Assembly (NCBI GenBank): GCA_030272585.1
Contig: BSYQ01000012.1
Span: 2,666,001-2,730,000 of the forward strand
Reading direction: 5' to 3'
From: Bryopsis sp. KO-2023
Lineage: Eukaryota; Chlorophyta; Ulvophyceae; Bryopsidales; Bryopsidaceae
Length of the DNA stretch: 64,000 nucleotides
The translations under genes and the position numbers were made by a program. Positions 19,070 to 32,196 of this stretch are shown piece by piece (position 1 is the first letter of the stretch; the number at the start of each line of letters is the position of its first letter). The notes beneath the pieces were generated by a model. It was not told the origin of the DNA, searched no databases, and worked only from the letters and a program-made list of their open reading frames with translations.

Positions 19070-22000
19070 TCAAGGGAGTCGATAAGAAACTCCAGCGATG
19101 TCATTACCGTACTTCACATTTAAACCGGCAGGAGTGATTTCGCCATGTTCTGCACAGAAAAAAAACACAATTGCTTTGTTCTATTCTAACTTTTTTCTTC
19201 TTCCCCCACAAAAAAATTAAAAATAAAATAAAACCAAAAAACAAATTCCTTAAATTCATTCCGTTTAAATAAATGACACAAAAAAATTTCCTAACAATGG
19301 ATTCTGTTTATGTAAGCGACAGAAAAAATATTCAAAAATATTCGCAGAATATTGTTTTTAGCTTCTGTCAGCCCCCACCCAAAAAAAAGAAAAACAAAAA
19401 ATTTAAAAAAAACTGCAGGACTCATTCTAAAATAAAATAAAAAAGTCCAAGTCATCAGGTGCGAAGGTCGCATGTCGAAAGTTTAAAATCTTCAAATAAT
19501 AACCAACAAAAAAAACTTCCACAATAATTTTCAAACGAGATTCATCATCTCCCACGCAGAAACATCGACACCTTACGTTTCTCCCCCCCCCAAAAAATAA
19601 AATAAAAAAATAATAATAATAATAAAGAAAAAAGAAAAAATTCTTCAAGTGCTCACCTTGTATACACTGAAGTCGCTGCGAGGGTTCCAGCTCAAAATCT
19701 TTGACCAGCACGGCATCGACCGCTCTTTCCCATTGTACTTTCCTCCGCTTTCTGAACAGAAATACGCCTGCCAGAACAGAAACCAAGAAAATCGCAATGG
19801 ACAGCACCACCACCAACACCACCGAGATCGCCCCACTGTCGCTTTCCCCTGACACCGCCTCTCCGCTCCCACTGAGAAAAAAAAAAATGAAAAAATGAAA
19901 AAAATAAAATAAAAAAATGAAAGACAGAAAAATGACAACTTCAGAATTAGGTTTGATTCAAACTGGGGAAAAAAAATGAAACACAGTAAATACACTAGGA
20001 AGTAGCCCTAATCTCTTCGAAACTGTGTTGATTTTTTCACACCAAAAAAAGAATCCCACTTGGATGGGATTTTTCAGTTTCGGTATACTTTCTCTCACAC
20101 CCTTTGAGGGATGTTAAAAGGAGGGAAAAACAATCAAGGAAAAAAAAAACAGTTCAAAATACCGTTAGAGAAAAAAAGAAAAAAAACACCTTGAAAAAAC
20201 GTCGGAAAAAAAAACAGTTCAAAAAACTGTCGGAAAAAAAATTGCAGAACACCGTCGGACATAAAAAATAATTGAAAAAAAAAATCGATTGCTGACCTCA
20301 AGCCATCATCGAACTGCCCGAACGGCCTCGCTTTCAGAGTGTTCGCTGCAGCATCCGATGCAGGGTCGAACAGATCGCCGAAATCCGGCTCAGCCTCTGG
20401 TGCGCTGTTCACATCGACTTTGAACGGCAAACCGGCCCTCGTCAGAGTGCCTCTCAAGTTCTCCTTGGGCAAAATTTTACTGACGGCAGGAACTGGCAGA
20501 ATAGAGTTCCCACAGTCCAGGTCAATGATGTGCGCAAGGTAAGCAGGGAGGGGGCAACTTTTCAAGTCGAATTGGTTGCCCTACAAAACAAGCAACGAAA
20601 AAAAAAATATGGTTATTTTTTTTTTCTGTTGGTGTGGGCAACTTTTTGATTCATATTGGCTGCCTGACGAAATGAGCGTACACAAAGCATGGATATTTTT
20701 CTTTGGTGTGATTGAGCCAAAAAAAAAAGTCTGTCGGAAAAAAAAAGGTTTCAAAGAAAACAAGAAGCTGGAGAGAAGCTGCTGCTTACCCCCAGTCTGA
20801 TTCTTTTCCAGATTGCTTGCGGAACATTCTTGGTAAACAAAAAAGATGGAATTTTCCCTGTCAATTTATTTCTAGATAAATCCAAATTTGGATGGAAAGC
20901 ACTGGCCGTCAAAGCCTGCAAAGCAAATTGCAACAATACCGCTATTGTCAAAAAAAAAAAACACCTACCAAACTACCCACCGCACGTTTTATTGCCACTT
21001 GAAGAAAAAATTAAAATAAAAAAAGGCTCCCAACACAATTTCATCAGAGCATATTCAAGTGCGTATAGTAAATTAATTATAATTTATCTTTTTTCTTTTC
21101 CTGAGCTTGCATGTTCTCGATTCTTGCAAAACAAATTCAAGAAAAAAAAAGTAATAATCGTATTCTTTAAAATAAAAAAAAAAATTGGATCAACACGCAC
21201 ACCTACATCATTTTCAAAAAAAACACAGAATCATCCCACCAATAAATTTTGTTCAATTCACGATCAAACCATTTCAACTCCCCCCCCCCCTTTTTTTCTT
21301 TTTTGACTTAGAAAAATTAAAACAAGGCCCCACACCATCCTCCACACGTCGTTATTTCTGTATACCTTGCTGCTCAAAAATGCCATATTTTTGAAGGCCG
21401 AAGGGATTTCACCTTCGAAGGAATTGCCTCCTGCCAAAAAAACAGTAACTTTGGGCAGCATCCCAGGTGAACCCGGCAGCGGTCCAGAGAAATCGTTGTT
21501 TTCGATATCCAAAACAGTCAACTCCGTCGCTTTTAGCAATGCACTGGGGAAGGAGCCCTGGTAAAGCCAACCAAAAAAAAAATAATAATTAAAAAAAAAA
21601 ATACGCACACGTCTGATAACCATATGCACACGATTTTTAAAATTATGAGAAAATTGGTTCTCGAATAGCATTCCAGTCATGAACATAAAAACTCCAAATC
21701 CAACCAATTAAAAATGATAAAAAAATGCAAATGATAAAAACTTATGCACCGTATCTTAAAACCCTAAACCAAGCATTAATAATTAAGCAACAATGCACAC
21801 ATCGACACAGGACAAACCCTGTAACATCCAATTAACTTTCCAGAGATAAATTTGTTGCTCATGACATTTTCACATCCTCTTCTCATTCAAAACGAAACAA
21901 AACATAAAACAAAACAAAAGATAAAACAAAAACATAAACAAAACAGAACAAAACATGTTTTTCTACATGCTTTTCCAGCAAAAAAAAGCTTTTTTTACCT

Positions 22001-25000
22001 CGATCCTGTTGTTGGACAGATACAGAGCAAAAAGCCTCGATTCCTCCATGGAATTTCGATCCCTCCATTCCTGGGCCATCCCTGCGAGCACATTGTTTTC
22101 CAGTCTGACGACATCCAGCGATTTTGAAGTCGCGATCGCCCCCGGAACCTCGCCTTCCAAGCGATTGTCGTTCAAACGGACGACTCTGAGGGATCGTGAG
22201 GAGCCCAGCCTTTGTGGTATGGAACCCACCAGGTAATTGCTGGAAAGGTCCAGAGTAACCAGGGACTGTAGCTCAGCAATGCTCGAAGGAATTGTTCCTA
22301 CAAATAAAAAAAATAAGATAAAAAAAAATAAAATAAAAAATTTCAGAAGGAAAAAAGATGGTCGAGAATCTGCTTCTGGGATGTAGATCCAGCTGCATTA
22401 TGCCACCAAGAAGAAGAAGATTTTTCTTTTGCGAAAACTGAGGAAAAAGTTGGGAAACAGTAACAACATTTTTTTTTCTTGAAATATCTGAAGCCTAAAG
22501 GATGTGCAAAATGCAGGAAAAAAGACACAGGGAAAAAAAAGCAGTTTTTTCTTTTCTTTATCAATGGAAACCGAAAAGAAATTAAAACTGACGAAAGAAG
22601 ATAATCGCGCAAAAAGTCGAAAAAAAAATCTATAGCAATTCTCACCCAGCACCCCAGTGGCTGCCAGACTGATGGCCATGATGGACGAATTCGATGGGAT
22701 TTCTGGAATGGAGCCACCTATCGGATTTCCATCTGTTCGTTACAAAAAAAAAAACAGTCAAAACACCATCAGGTAGCATCCAGCGACAAAACCCCCCAAA
22801 AAACACACTCACGTCCAATTCTGTGTTTAGCCATACTGTTGATCCTTTTCTGGACCAAGTTCCCCCCCCCTCAAAAAAAAAAAAAAAAAGCTCATGGATA
22901 CTAACTGTCGTTCATTTAAAAAAAATAATAAAAAATAAAATCCACAAAGTATTTTAAGGAACGATACACTTTTTCACTCAAAAGCCCCGACTTCCTTTTT
23001 TTTGAAGTTCAAAAAAAAAAAGGAACTGCTTATTCTCACCGAAATTGATATCCCGCAGTTCTGACTTTTCGTCGAACAGGCAACCCTGTAGGGATCCTCG
23101 CAAATTATTTTTGGCCAATTTTAGAACCGACATTCCAGAACCATGCGTCAAATCACACAGAGACTCCATTTCGCTGATTTCCCCTTCGATCAAATTGTCA
23201 GACAAATCCAAATGCTGGAGGCCGCTTTCCTTCAACCGAAAAGCCTCCAAGATTTCCCCAAGGTTGCCCTGAAAACAATCGAAAACTAAATATTTTGGGG
23301 GAAAAAAGCTGGAAAAAAAAGGATATGATATGCCCTTTCGTATACTGGATCACTCAACAGCACAGAATAAAAATTCTTCGAAAAAAAATCGAAGAAATTT
23401 TCGAAAAGAAATTTATACGAGGGGGGCCCTCCAACAACACTTGATTTAACAAGGCATCCAGAAAACTTAATTCTAAAAACCACCCCCACCCCTGAATAAG
23501 ATTCTTTCACATAAATATCATGTGCTAATTCTTTTTTCTACAACACTGACCACCATGTGGGGCAAATTAGAGAGTACCAAAAAAAGAAAGAAAGAAATTG
23601 AAAAGAGAGACCTCACCTGGAAGGCATTTCCTTGTAGCTCCAATTTCTGGAGGTTTTGCAGTTTCGAAATCGCCTCTATGGGAAAATCGCAGCCCATGTT
23701 GAAACCAGCAAGATTCAACCTCAGCAGCTTCCCTTCGGAATCGCACACACTGCCAGGAATGTGGCACATATCCATGCTGGTCAAACCATCAGCATCCGTG
23801 AAAGCTTTCCATTTCTGACATGATTCTTCGCTTTCGTTGCAGCAGCTGGACCACACATCAACAAAAAAAATTGAGTTGAAAAAAAAAAGAAACCAATAAC
23901 ACCAATAAAACAAATTAAAAGCACACAAAAAAACAACTATAAAACACCACGATATCGACAGAAAGCCTGAAGGGAGTGCATGTTCAAGAATTAGCAATCC
24001 TGACCTCACAACTATTTCCCCTGCTTGCAAATTAGCAAAAACAATTTCGACTGTGACAAAAAATTTCAGCCCGCACCTGTTGTAGATTTTCTGCATGGCT
24101 TTTCGTTCGAAATCCACCAGCCTTCGATCGGTGTAATCCACATCCATTTCAACCGTGTAGGATGAACCTCCAGCAGCATAGCCCACCACCTGTTTTAACA
24201 AAAAAAAATTAAAAATTATTACACATGAATAATCCAACTCCCACAACACTCCCAAATGCAATATCCTCCATTTTCCACCGTTTCTCGATTTCCAGTGCCG
24301 AATGCCTGAAATGGGGTCTTTTTCCCATTCTGTTCGATTTGGCTCCTCAAAAAAACTCTTACCGAACAGATAAGGGAAATGGCTTCGGCGCTGGAACCCT
24401 CATCCTTGACTCCGACCTTGGCAGCTTCGTACTCTTGATGGCCCCGCGAAATGAAAATGTAATCGTTGCCTTGAGAATGCTCCGATTTCCACGTGTAGAG
24501 ATCAGGACCCGGTGCGGCATTCTGCATTTTCCAAAAATTAAAAAAAAAGAAAACAAAAAAAAACTTGGCACCGAAGGACATTCATGGCAACACTGACACA
24601 AACCTGGTGGGCAAAATCGCATAGAGATATTTTGACAGTATGAAACTGTACAATCTTCGAGTTTTTTTTTTCTCAGCTGTGTGTTTATGATCATTGGAAT
24701 CTTCATGGATCAGAAAAGAATTCCCCTAATGAGGCTAGATTGAAAACTCTGCATTCTCCCCACCCGAAAAATGGAAAAAAAAACACACACATGATGGATG
24801 CTTTTGAATCACCGAGATCATCCAATCCAACATGCAAGAATGAAACATTCAAGGATTGCCAGAAACACCCAGCCCGCCGTCCGACAAAAACGCTCGACTC
24901 AAAAACATCCTAACTGTCGCGAGTGGAAACGAAGCGGCGAGGGTAGGTCAAGCACCGAGCCACTCACAACGTAATCGAAGAGGTGGGAGGGAACGCAGTA

Positions 25001-25671
25001 TAGGTCGGCGTCGCCTCCCGGATTGTCGATGGAAAGCGTCAATAGCAAGTTTGGAAAGACGCCCCCGTTCTGCGGAAGCGTCGTTTTCAACACCGCCGTC
25101 TGACCCTGGGAAGAGAAACAAAACAATGTTGTGTTTCGTAAGGACGATAGGATACGGAAGCATTGGGGGGCGGTGGAGGTTTGGGGTCGGGCCGCGTAAC
25201 GCTGCAACTTCGTCTCAACTACCCAAAGGAACTCTGCGGTTTCGCCAGGAAGCGAAATGGCAGTGGAGGGTTAACCCACGTGTTAGGTTATGGGCTAACG
25301 TATGCTTCCTTTCGCAGAAAACATTGTTTTGCAAAACTCCGGTTGCTCTGCAAGCCTTCAAGAAAAAACAATTGCGTCCGGGATGAGGTGCAGGACCTTG
25401 CAGGATTTCAGTGGCCCATTCTTGCGCTCACCGTGGCGACGAATCCCTCTCTGGGAGCCTCCAGAACGAGAATGTCTGCCATCGACAAGATCTTGTCCCC
25501 CTCTTCGGCGGGCGCAAGCCCGACGAATCTTTTGATCGGGTCCGGGACCCACCCAAAGTACTGTTTCCATCCAGAATCCTCTTCCTCAGCCCCGTTCACA
25601 ACGCGCACTGACGCGCCGAGCGCGAGGGCGAAAACCACCAGTGCCAACCAAAACCGTCGCGAAAATGCCAT
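19070..25671 (-). CDS. LRR transmembrane protein, ~14 exons (paralogue 1 of head-to-head pair)
   Basis: Probable cell-surface LRR protein without a kinase. Exons (-): 25671-25432, 25105-24968, [one small exon not located, candidate near 24655-24604], 24521-24363, 24189-24077, 23845-23617, 23268-23040, 22732-22646, 22297-21999, 21557-21366, 20915-20790, 20580-20297, 19871-19657, 19149-19070. Exon 1 starts MAFSRRFWLALVVFALALGA, a signal peptide. Exons 2-5 form a beta-sandwich-like region (GDADLYCVPSHLFDYV, WKSEHSQGNDYIFIS, YTVEMDVDYTDR) reminiscent of PPC-type domains. Then CCNESEESCQKW caps plant-type LRRs (LDLSDNLIEGEI, LDLSSNYLVGSIP, LDLSRNKLTGKIP). Near the C-terminus is one membrane helix (ISVVLVVVLSIAIFLVSVLA) followed by FRKRRK and a ~60-residue cytosolic tail. 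Phases agree at every junction I could check. Exon lengths match the neighbour at 26907; an extra intron splits its exon 11 here. Confidence 0.85.
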
Positions 25672-26906
25672 GGTGACAAATTCCAGCTAATTTCAACCAA
25701 AAAGACAACCCAGCCCAAAAGAAAAAAAAGAAAACAAAAAAGAAAACAAACGCCAAGATAAACCTTTTCGGCAACGGGGGTTTCCCCCTCCTGAATCCTA
25801 CAAGTGTCAAATTCTGTCAGCGGGGATCTCCCAGCTTTTGCAAAGCGAAAACCTTCCGAGGGAAAACCCGCAAAAAGTGAGGCTCGTCTCGTCGCGCAAT
25901 TTTTGCGACGCTGAGACAGACGAAGCGCCCTATCGCTGGTGCTTTTTTTTCTTTCTCTGAAATGGAAATAGGTTAGCGAGAGGGCGGGGTTGGTGGCGCC
26001 ATATCCAATCGCGGAGTCTGACATCGGCGCAAGCGTCCACTCCTTTCATTTCAAGGAAACCTCTAATTCGCCATCACTGATGGCTCATATGGCGGTGTAC
26101 CCCCATTACTCCGACCCCTGTTACTCCGACCCCTGTTACTCCGACTCAAAAAAAGGGGGGGGTTGGGTTTAGGGTTTAGGGTTTAGGGTTAGCGCGACCG
26201 GCGCGCGCCAAGCGAGTGGGCTAAACAAGCGCGGGGTAGACCGGCGCGAACCGGCGCGCGTCGAGCGACCGCGAGGTAGACCGGCGCGCGCCGACTGTCA
26301 GACATGGGAGCTGTCTCGATGTCAGACATGGACGGAGTCGGAGTAACAGGGTCGGAGTAACAGGCATAAACCCTCATGGCCCATCAGCCATCCAAATTCT
26401 CCTTCCAGAATTTACTGCCTGCATGGGAATTCAAGCAAGAATTTGGATTTCTGCTTTGAAACTGAGATATTTGGGTTTGGACCTCGAAGGGCCCTTGGTT
26501 GTCGAGTGTTGGATATGAATCGCTCGCTCCTGTTTTTTCGGGCCGCCGCCATTTTTTTGTGCTGCACATTCTGTGCAGCATTCGGATGAGGTTGCTGCGG
26601 GTTGAAGATATGAATCGACGCGTCAAATCAGGGGGAAAAGCCAGCGAGACGTCGACATCGAGCCGCGTGCTGTCGTCCAACCTCCCACGATAAATTCCAG
26701 CTTTATTGCCCTTCCAGCAAAACTGTTGTTCAACTTGCTAATAGGAAAACCCCCTGCTCGAACCCTCGCGGGCAGAAACAGCTATCACGGATCCTCGTTT
26801 CTATCGCAAGATTACAGCCTGACGAAAAAAAGGAGTTTCGAGCTGGAGGTGTTTTAACTACGACCCTTTCGACCTTTATTGCGAAGTTCGAAAAACGTTT
26901 CGCGTC
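25672..26906. promoter_or_regulatory. Shared bidirectional upstream region of the two LRR genes
   Basis: 1235 bp between divergent start codons at 25671 (-) and 26907 (+). It should contain both promoters. No clear TATA box stands out. A MITE carrying telomere-type repeats is inserted at 26094-26372. If the insertion has regulatory effects it could act on either gene. Confidence 0.5.
26094..26372 (+). mobile_element. MITE carrying TTTAGGG repeats, copy 1
   Basis: Imperfect terminal inverted repeats: left GGTGTACCCCCATTACTCCG then two further TTACTCCGAC units, right end GTCGGAGTAACAGGGTCGG, GTCGGAGTAACAGGCATAAACC. Inside are GGGTTTAGGG-type repeats (26165-26190), then a GC-rich stretch of CGGCGCGCG motifs, then two GTCAGACATGG units. 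Nearly the same sequence is at 46232-46508, where a clean target duplication is visible. The flanks here, CTCATATGGC and CTCATGGCCC, look like a decayed duplication. Confidence 0.75.
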
Positions 26907-29900
26907 ATGGATTCTTGTAAGCGCGTTGCGCTGGCATGTCTGTTGTTCGCCCTGGTGGCGACTCGGCCGGCGGCTGCGCAGGACGGTTTTATGGATATTC
27001 TTGACGCAATAATACCGGCGCCGATCCTGGAGTTCTTTGGACGATCTCCTCCCGAATCACCGGAGGTCGGCCAGAGAATCCTGTCGGAAGCCGATATTCT
27101 GGAACTCGAAAAACCCCAAGAAGGCTTCGTCGGAGCTGTGAGTGCAAACCTCGGCACATTTTTTGAGAAAGCAAAACGCGTGTTACGTCGACTTTGGATG
27201 TCTTTTTGAAACAGCTGTTTTTTGTTGTGGTGCTTTCGCTGGAAAATGAAACACAACGTCTTTGGATCTATGTTTGCCCTTCTTGCATGGCGTTCCGAGA
27301 CGAATAGAAACAAAAACTGGGTCTTGACCTAAAGCGTCATATTCCGGCTTGTGGATGGGGGTTTGAAAACGAATTCGTTGCTTAACCTACCGTTTTACTT
27401 TTTCTTTTTCTGTGTTGAACTCTGGTGGTGGTGGTGTTGGTGTGCTCGCAGGGCGAAGCCAATATCTTGACACTAGAGATCCCCCCAAACGGCCCCGACT
27501 TCCCCAACGCCCTTATCACTTTGTCCATGCTTAACGAAGAAGGCGACGCGGACATCTACTGCGTGCCGACTTATCTCTTCGAGATCGGGGTGAGTGTTTT
27601 TTTAGGGTGCGGGAAAACCCCGCGTGGAAGAACATATTTCTTTCAGGAAAGATATCCCGGAAAGTGTCACAATTCGTCATGGTTGCGCGCGTTGGATGAT
27701 ATTTAGCGAGCGTGACTGACCCCTTGACAGAAACCCTGCACCGATGAGAATATCTCGATTGTGTTTATTTATAGGGACATGCTGTCGACGCCGCCCTGTG
27801 CGGAGTTGAAAATCGATGTTCATGTTAGTGTGCTGAAAGCTGGCTGTTTTTTTGACAGACTGGGAATTCTTTTAGCAAGTTTTTGCCGTGCTGTGAAAAG
27901 ATTAGAGAGAGAAAAAAGGAAACCTGATCGATTCTTTTTGGTTGTTTAATAGAACGGTTGGGAAACATCATTTGTTTTTGCTCGAGATCTTGCTTGATGT
28001 ATGTGTGTGTGTGGTTTTGCAGAACTCTCCCCCCAGCAATGCATTTTCTGTGTGGAAATCAGATCACTCTCAAGGGAACGATCACGTTTTCATTTCGCGC
28101 AACCACGAGCTGTACGAAGAATCCAAAGTGGGCGTCCAAGAGGATGGAGTTACTGCTGAAGCTGTCTCCATCGTCTGCTCGGTATGTTCCACCTCTCTTT
28201 CATTTTCAGCATGGTTTTTTTTCATCTTTTTGTCCGTTGGAGATGGCTTGAATGAAATGAGGCCATAGCTTTTGTTTTTCCGGAATGGTCGGCTGATTGT
28301 TTTGCTCACATATTTTTACATATTTTTTTTTTTCATTCACGTAATGATCAGCTGATTATTTTGACCCCGAATCTTCGCTTCTATATTGATCAGTTGATTA
28401 TTAGTAGGACCATTATGCCAAGAGACGTGTAGTTTTTCTAATAGAAATTTACTCGCTTACTCACTGGCTTTTGTTGTTTTGTTCCCATTGAATTGTGTTA
28501 CAGGTTGTTGGATTTGCTGCTGGAGGGTCGGAGTATGTGGTGGAAATCGACATCGACTACACCGACAGAACTCTCATCGATGAGGAGCAGTCTGCCATGC
28601 AGGACATTTTTGATACGTGAGTTCCTGTTCTTGAAACTGCTATAAAAATGCTGGAAAATAAAGGAATAATGCTGCCAGGAGTTATTCAAGGGGTTTCAGC
28701 CTGATTCTTTCTTCCCCTGGGTGTTTCTGGGTTGTTTTTTTTTTTCAATGTTATATGCTTTCTGATTGCTGATGTGGTCGTTACAGTTGCTGTGCTGGGA
28801 GTCCATCAGCTTGCCAACAATGGAAATCTAAGACGGAAGATGATGGTGCTGTCAGCATGGACTTTTGCCATTTTTCGGGGAGCATGTGCAACGGAGAGGG
28901 CAGGCTGTTGAGATTGGGCATGGCTGCTTTCGACCTGGACTGTGATTTCCCCATTGAATCCATCGCAAAGTTGGAGGGGCTGGAAAAACTCGAGATGGGA
29001 AAGAACAAACTGAAGGTGTGAAACTATGCAGCACCCATACAGGCTTGTCTTGTCATCCCTGTTTTCTTTTCAAAAAAAAAAACACTGTTGAAATGAAGTG
29101 AAAATTGGAGTCTGAATTGTTATGTTTCTTGGCTGAGGTCAATGAGTGCTACCCTGTCCCGTTTCCCCCCCCCTTCTCCCTTTTTTTTTTGCTTTTTGTT
29201 TTTGTAGCTGTTTTGATTGAGTGCTGATTTCACAGGGTGATATCAGCGAAATCTTGGAAAGCTTCAAGGGAAAAGCTATGCTGGAGTATGTCCAGATTTC
29301 GGACAACATGGTGGAAGGCTCTTTGACTGCTGGCGATGCCCCAGTGTGTGATTTGACACACGGAAGTGGATTGGCTTTCTTGGACCTCGCTCGAAACGAC
29401 ATCAAGGGTGAAATTCCAGCTTGCCTCTTTGATGAGTCAACCGAGCTCAAGGAAATCATCCTTGGTAAGTTGGGGAAGTTCTCTGTTTGTTCTTGTATTG
29501 GGAAGGTGCTATATATGAGGTTTATGTTTCAGTGAATTGACGTGTAATGGTTATGTTTGTACAGATGAGAATGATTTTGAGGGGCCCCTGCCAGAAATGT
29601 CTCCGGATGCTTCTCTGCAGAGTATTCGCCTTGTGGGTGTTGGACTGACTGGTGAGCTGATTCTACTGACCTGGTGATGTGATAGCTGTGTCAAAATTTT
29701 ATTCTTTATTCTTTATCTTTTTTAAAAGAAAAGACCTCATGTTCTTTTTTTTTCAAATAGGGACCATCCCTGAAGCTATTGGTTCAATGGAGAAACTCGT
29801 GGCTTTGAACCTGGCTGAAAATGCTCTGGAAGGCCCCATTCCCAGCAACTTGGGAAGTGCCTTGACTCTGAGGTCGATTTCTCTTGGAAACAACAAGCTG

Positions 29901-32196
29901 GAGGGGGCCATCCCGGCTGCATTCGTGGCCTCCCAGAACCTCCGTTTCGTGTGGCTCCAGAACAACAGATTGACTGAATTTGCTGATGAGTGGGATGTGG
30001 CTGGTGCTTTGGAAGATTCTCGCCTCGTCATTTTTGATGCTGCAAAGAATCTGATTGAGGTGGGGTTGAATTTTGAGCTTCACCATCCCCCTGCCGTCTT
30101 CTTTTTTTTCCTCTCTTAATTTTTACTGTTATGAAATATGCGTATTTTTTTTCCATTTCATCTTATTTCCACCAGTAAGATGAAACATGTATTTGCTGTT
30201 ACGATGGCAAAGGGTACCTTAAAATTCGATGTGTTTCATGCGAGCATTTCCATTTTCACATTTTCCTGTTCCTTTTTGGAACATGTTGTATTTCCAAAGT
30301 TTTGATGTTTTTGAATTGTGACTCTTAAAAATTGAATTGAAAAAAAAATCATTTAATTTGGAGAGTGTTTCTTGCATGCAGGGTGGATTGCCAGTCGGTT
30401 TTTTGAGTGCGCCAAAGCTTTCCCTTTTGGAGTTGGCAGACAACAAGCTCTCTGGTGAAATCCCTGATGAGCCAGGGATGCTTCCCAGACTGACCACCGC
30501 CATGCTGAATGGAAATGAATTCGAGGGAGTCATTCCTGTGAATATGAAGGACATCGGTTTCTTCGACGAACAGGTAACAACAAAACACACAAAGAAGCTA
30601 TTTATTTTTCATTTTCTTTAAATCGCCATTTTGTTCAAGCAATCTTCCTTTTATTGCTTATTTCTTCCGTTTCTTTTTAGTTTTCTCTGTTGTGTGTGTG
30701 TGGTTGGGGGGGAGGGGGGTTCAACCAGTTTCTCTTTCCAATTTATGTTAATTGGTGGATGCGGTAGTCGCCAATTACCTTTTAGTTCCCCAAATCTTGG
30801 AATGAAAACATATCGGTTTGTTTCAGGCTCGGATCAGAAGCCCATTCAAACCAGAGTTCGACCTTTCAAACAACATGCTCAGTGGAGAAATTCCGGACTT
30901 CCTGCATGCCGACAGCATCCCTCAATTCTTGTGGGGCAAGATTCGTCTTGGAGGAAACCAGTTCGGGCTGCCTTGCCCTCTTGCCGACCACCTCAGGCAT
31001 ATCAACGACCTGGTCTGTGGGGACAAGGAGAGCCTCGTGGATTCTGTTGAGTCTGACATTGAAGCCAGGGATGACCCCAGGGAAGCTTTCAAAGAGCCTT
31101 TCCTCGATTTCGACCCAGAAGCCCTCAGCGTAGCTCCAGCCTCGGAAAGCGATGAGGATGAAGTGACGGCAATCGACATGGAGCCTATTGAATCAGACCT
31201 CCCTGATGAGTTTGTGTTTTCCCCTGTGGAGGCACCAAGTGCTGAACAAGAGGTGGAGAGCGTCGAGGTTGAAGATGTTTCTTTGCTGTCGAACAGTGGG
31301 GACAACGAGTCGTCTAGGTAAAAAGAAAGGCACAGCTGGGAGTAAATTCTTCCAGATGATTAACCTTAACTTCAGGTGGCAGGGAGTGGAGTTTTCAGTA
31401 GTTTTTTGTTTGTTTGTTGTTGTTTTTTTTTTGGGGGGGGGTTGAGCACTGTTTTGGTTATAATTGGGGACCCCTTGGCCGATTTTGTGAAAGCGCATTT
31501 GTGCTGCTGCAGGAATGCCAATCTCCTGGTCGCCTCTAAGCGAGGAAGAGGAATTCCAATGAGGCCCACCCCTGATCCTAAGGAAGCCGATGATTCCAGC
31601 GTGGAGTTGCAAAACTCCAGTGAAGCTGAGGCTGTTCAGAGGCCTTCAGGGACCAAGGCTGCCAAATCCGGTGGCAGTGGGTTTTTCATCATTGGAGGTG
31701 CCGCTTTCATGTTCATTATTTTGATGAGTGTGATTGTCGTTGGGGTCATTCGAAAACGTCAGAAAGCGAAAACCGCAGAGGCTAATGCCATTGTCGATCT
31801 GGAGCTGGCTGTGGCAGAGGTTGAGCCTGGTGGGTCATTTGGTGATGGAGATGTTTTGGTTTTCATTCACTTTTCTTTTTTTTTTTCTTGCCGCTTTTCT
31901 AGTGGTGTGCATGAAACTCTGATTATCGGCAGAAGATGATATTTTTTTTTTCCCACCCCTGGGCGTCCCTGAGGGGAGTTTTTCCAAGCATACATTTTTC
32001 AATCCATTATCAAGACTCATACATTTCTGTGTTTTTCACCGTTGCATAACGGTGTTGTTCCACTTTCCTCCTCCATTTCAAAATTTTGTTTTCTAAGGTA
32101 AAAAAACTTGGGATGATATTTTCGTATTTTTTACTGTCCACAGAGGGTGATGATGCTGCGATGTTGGAGGGAGTCAAACCCAGTGCCCCGCTTTAA
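26907..32196 (+). CDS. LRR transmembrane protein, 13 exons, 876 aa (paralogue 2)
   Basis: Same architecture as its divergent neighbour. Exons: 26907-27137, 27452-27589, 27731-27823, 28023-28181, 28504-28616, 28787-29015, 29236-29464, 29565-29651, 29761-30059, 30382-30573, 30827-31317, 31513-31829, 32144-32196; all GT-AG and the phases add up to 877 codons. Signal peptide MDSCKRVALACLLFALVATR; beta-sandwich-like region with GDADIYCVPTYLFEIG, WKSDHSQGNDHVFIS and YVVEIDIDYTDR; cap CCAGSPSACQQW; plant-type LRRs (LNLAENALEGPIPSNLG, FDLSNNMLSGEIP); a long acidic linker (~700-800); one membrane helix (FMFIILMSVIVVGV) followed by IRKRQKAK; short tail ending PSAPL. No kinase or other cytosolic domain, so signalling would need a partner, as for plant receptor-like proteins. 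Expression cannot be judged from sequence. Confidence 0.92.

Noticed and set aside
26165-26190. Chromosome end or ancient telomere fusion
   Set aside because: Only about three repeats, and the array lies at the same place inside a mobile element that occurs twice with inverted ends and a target duplication.
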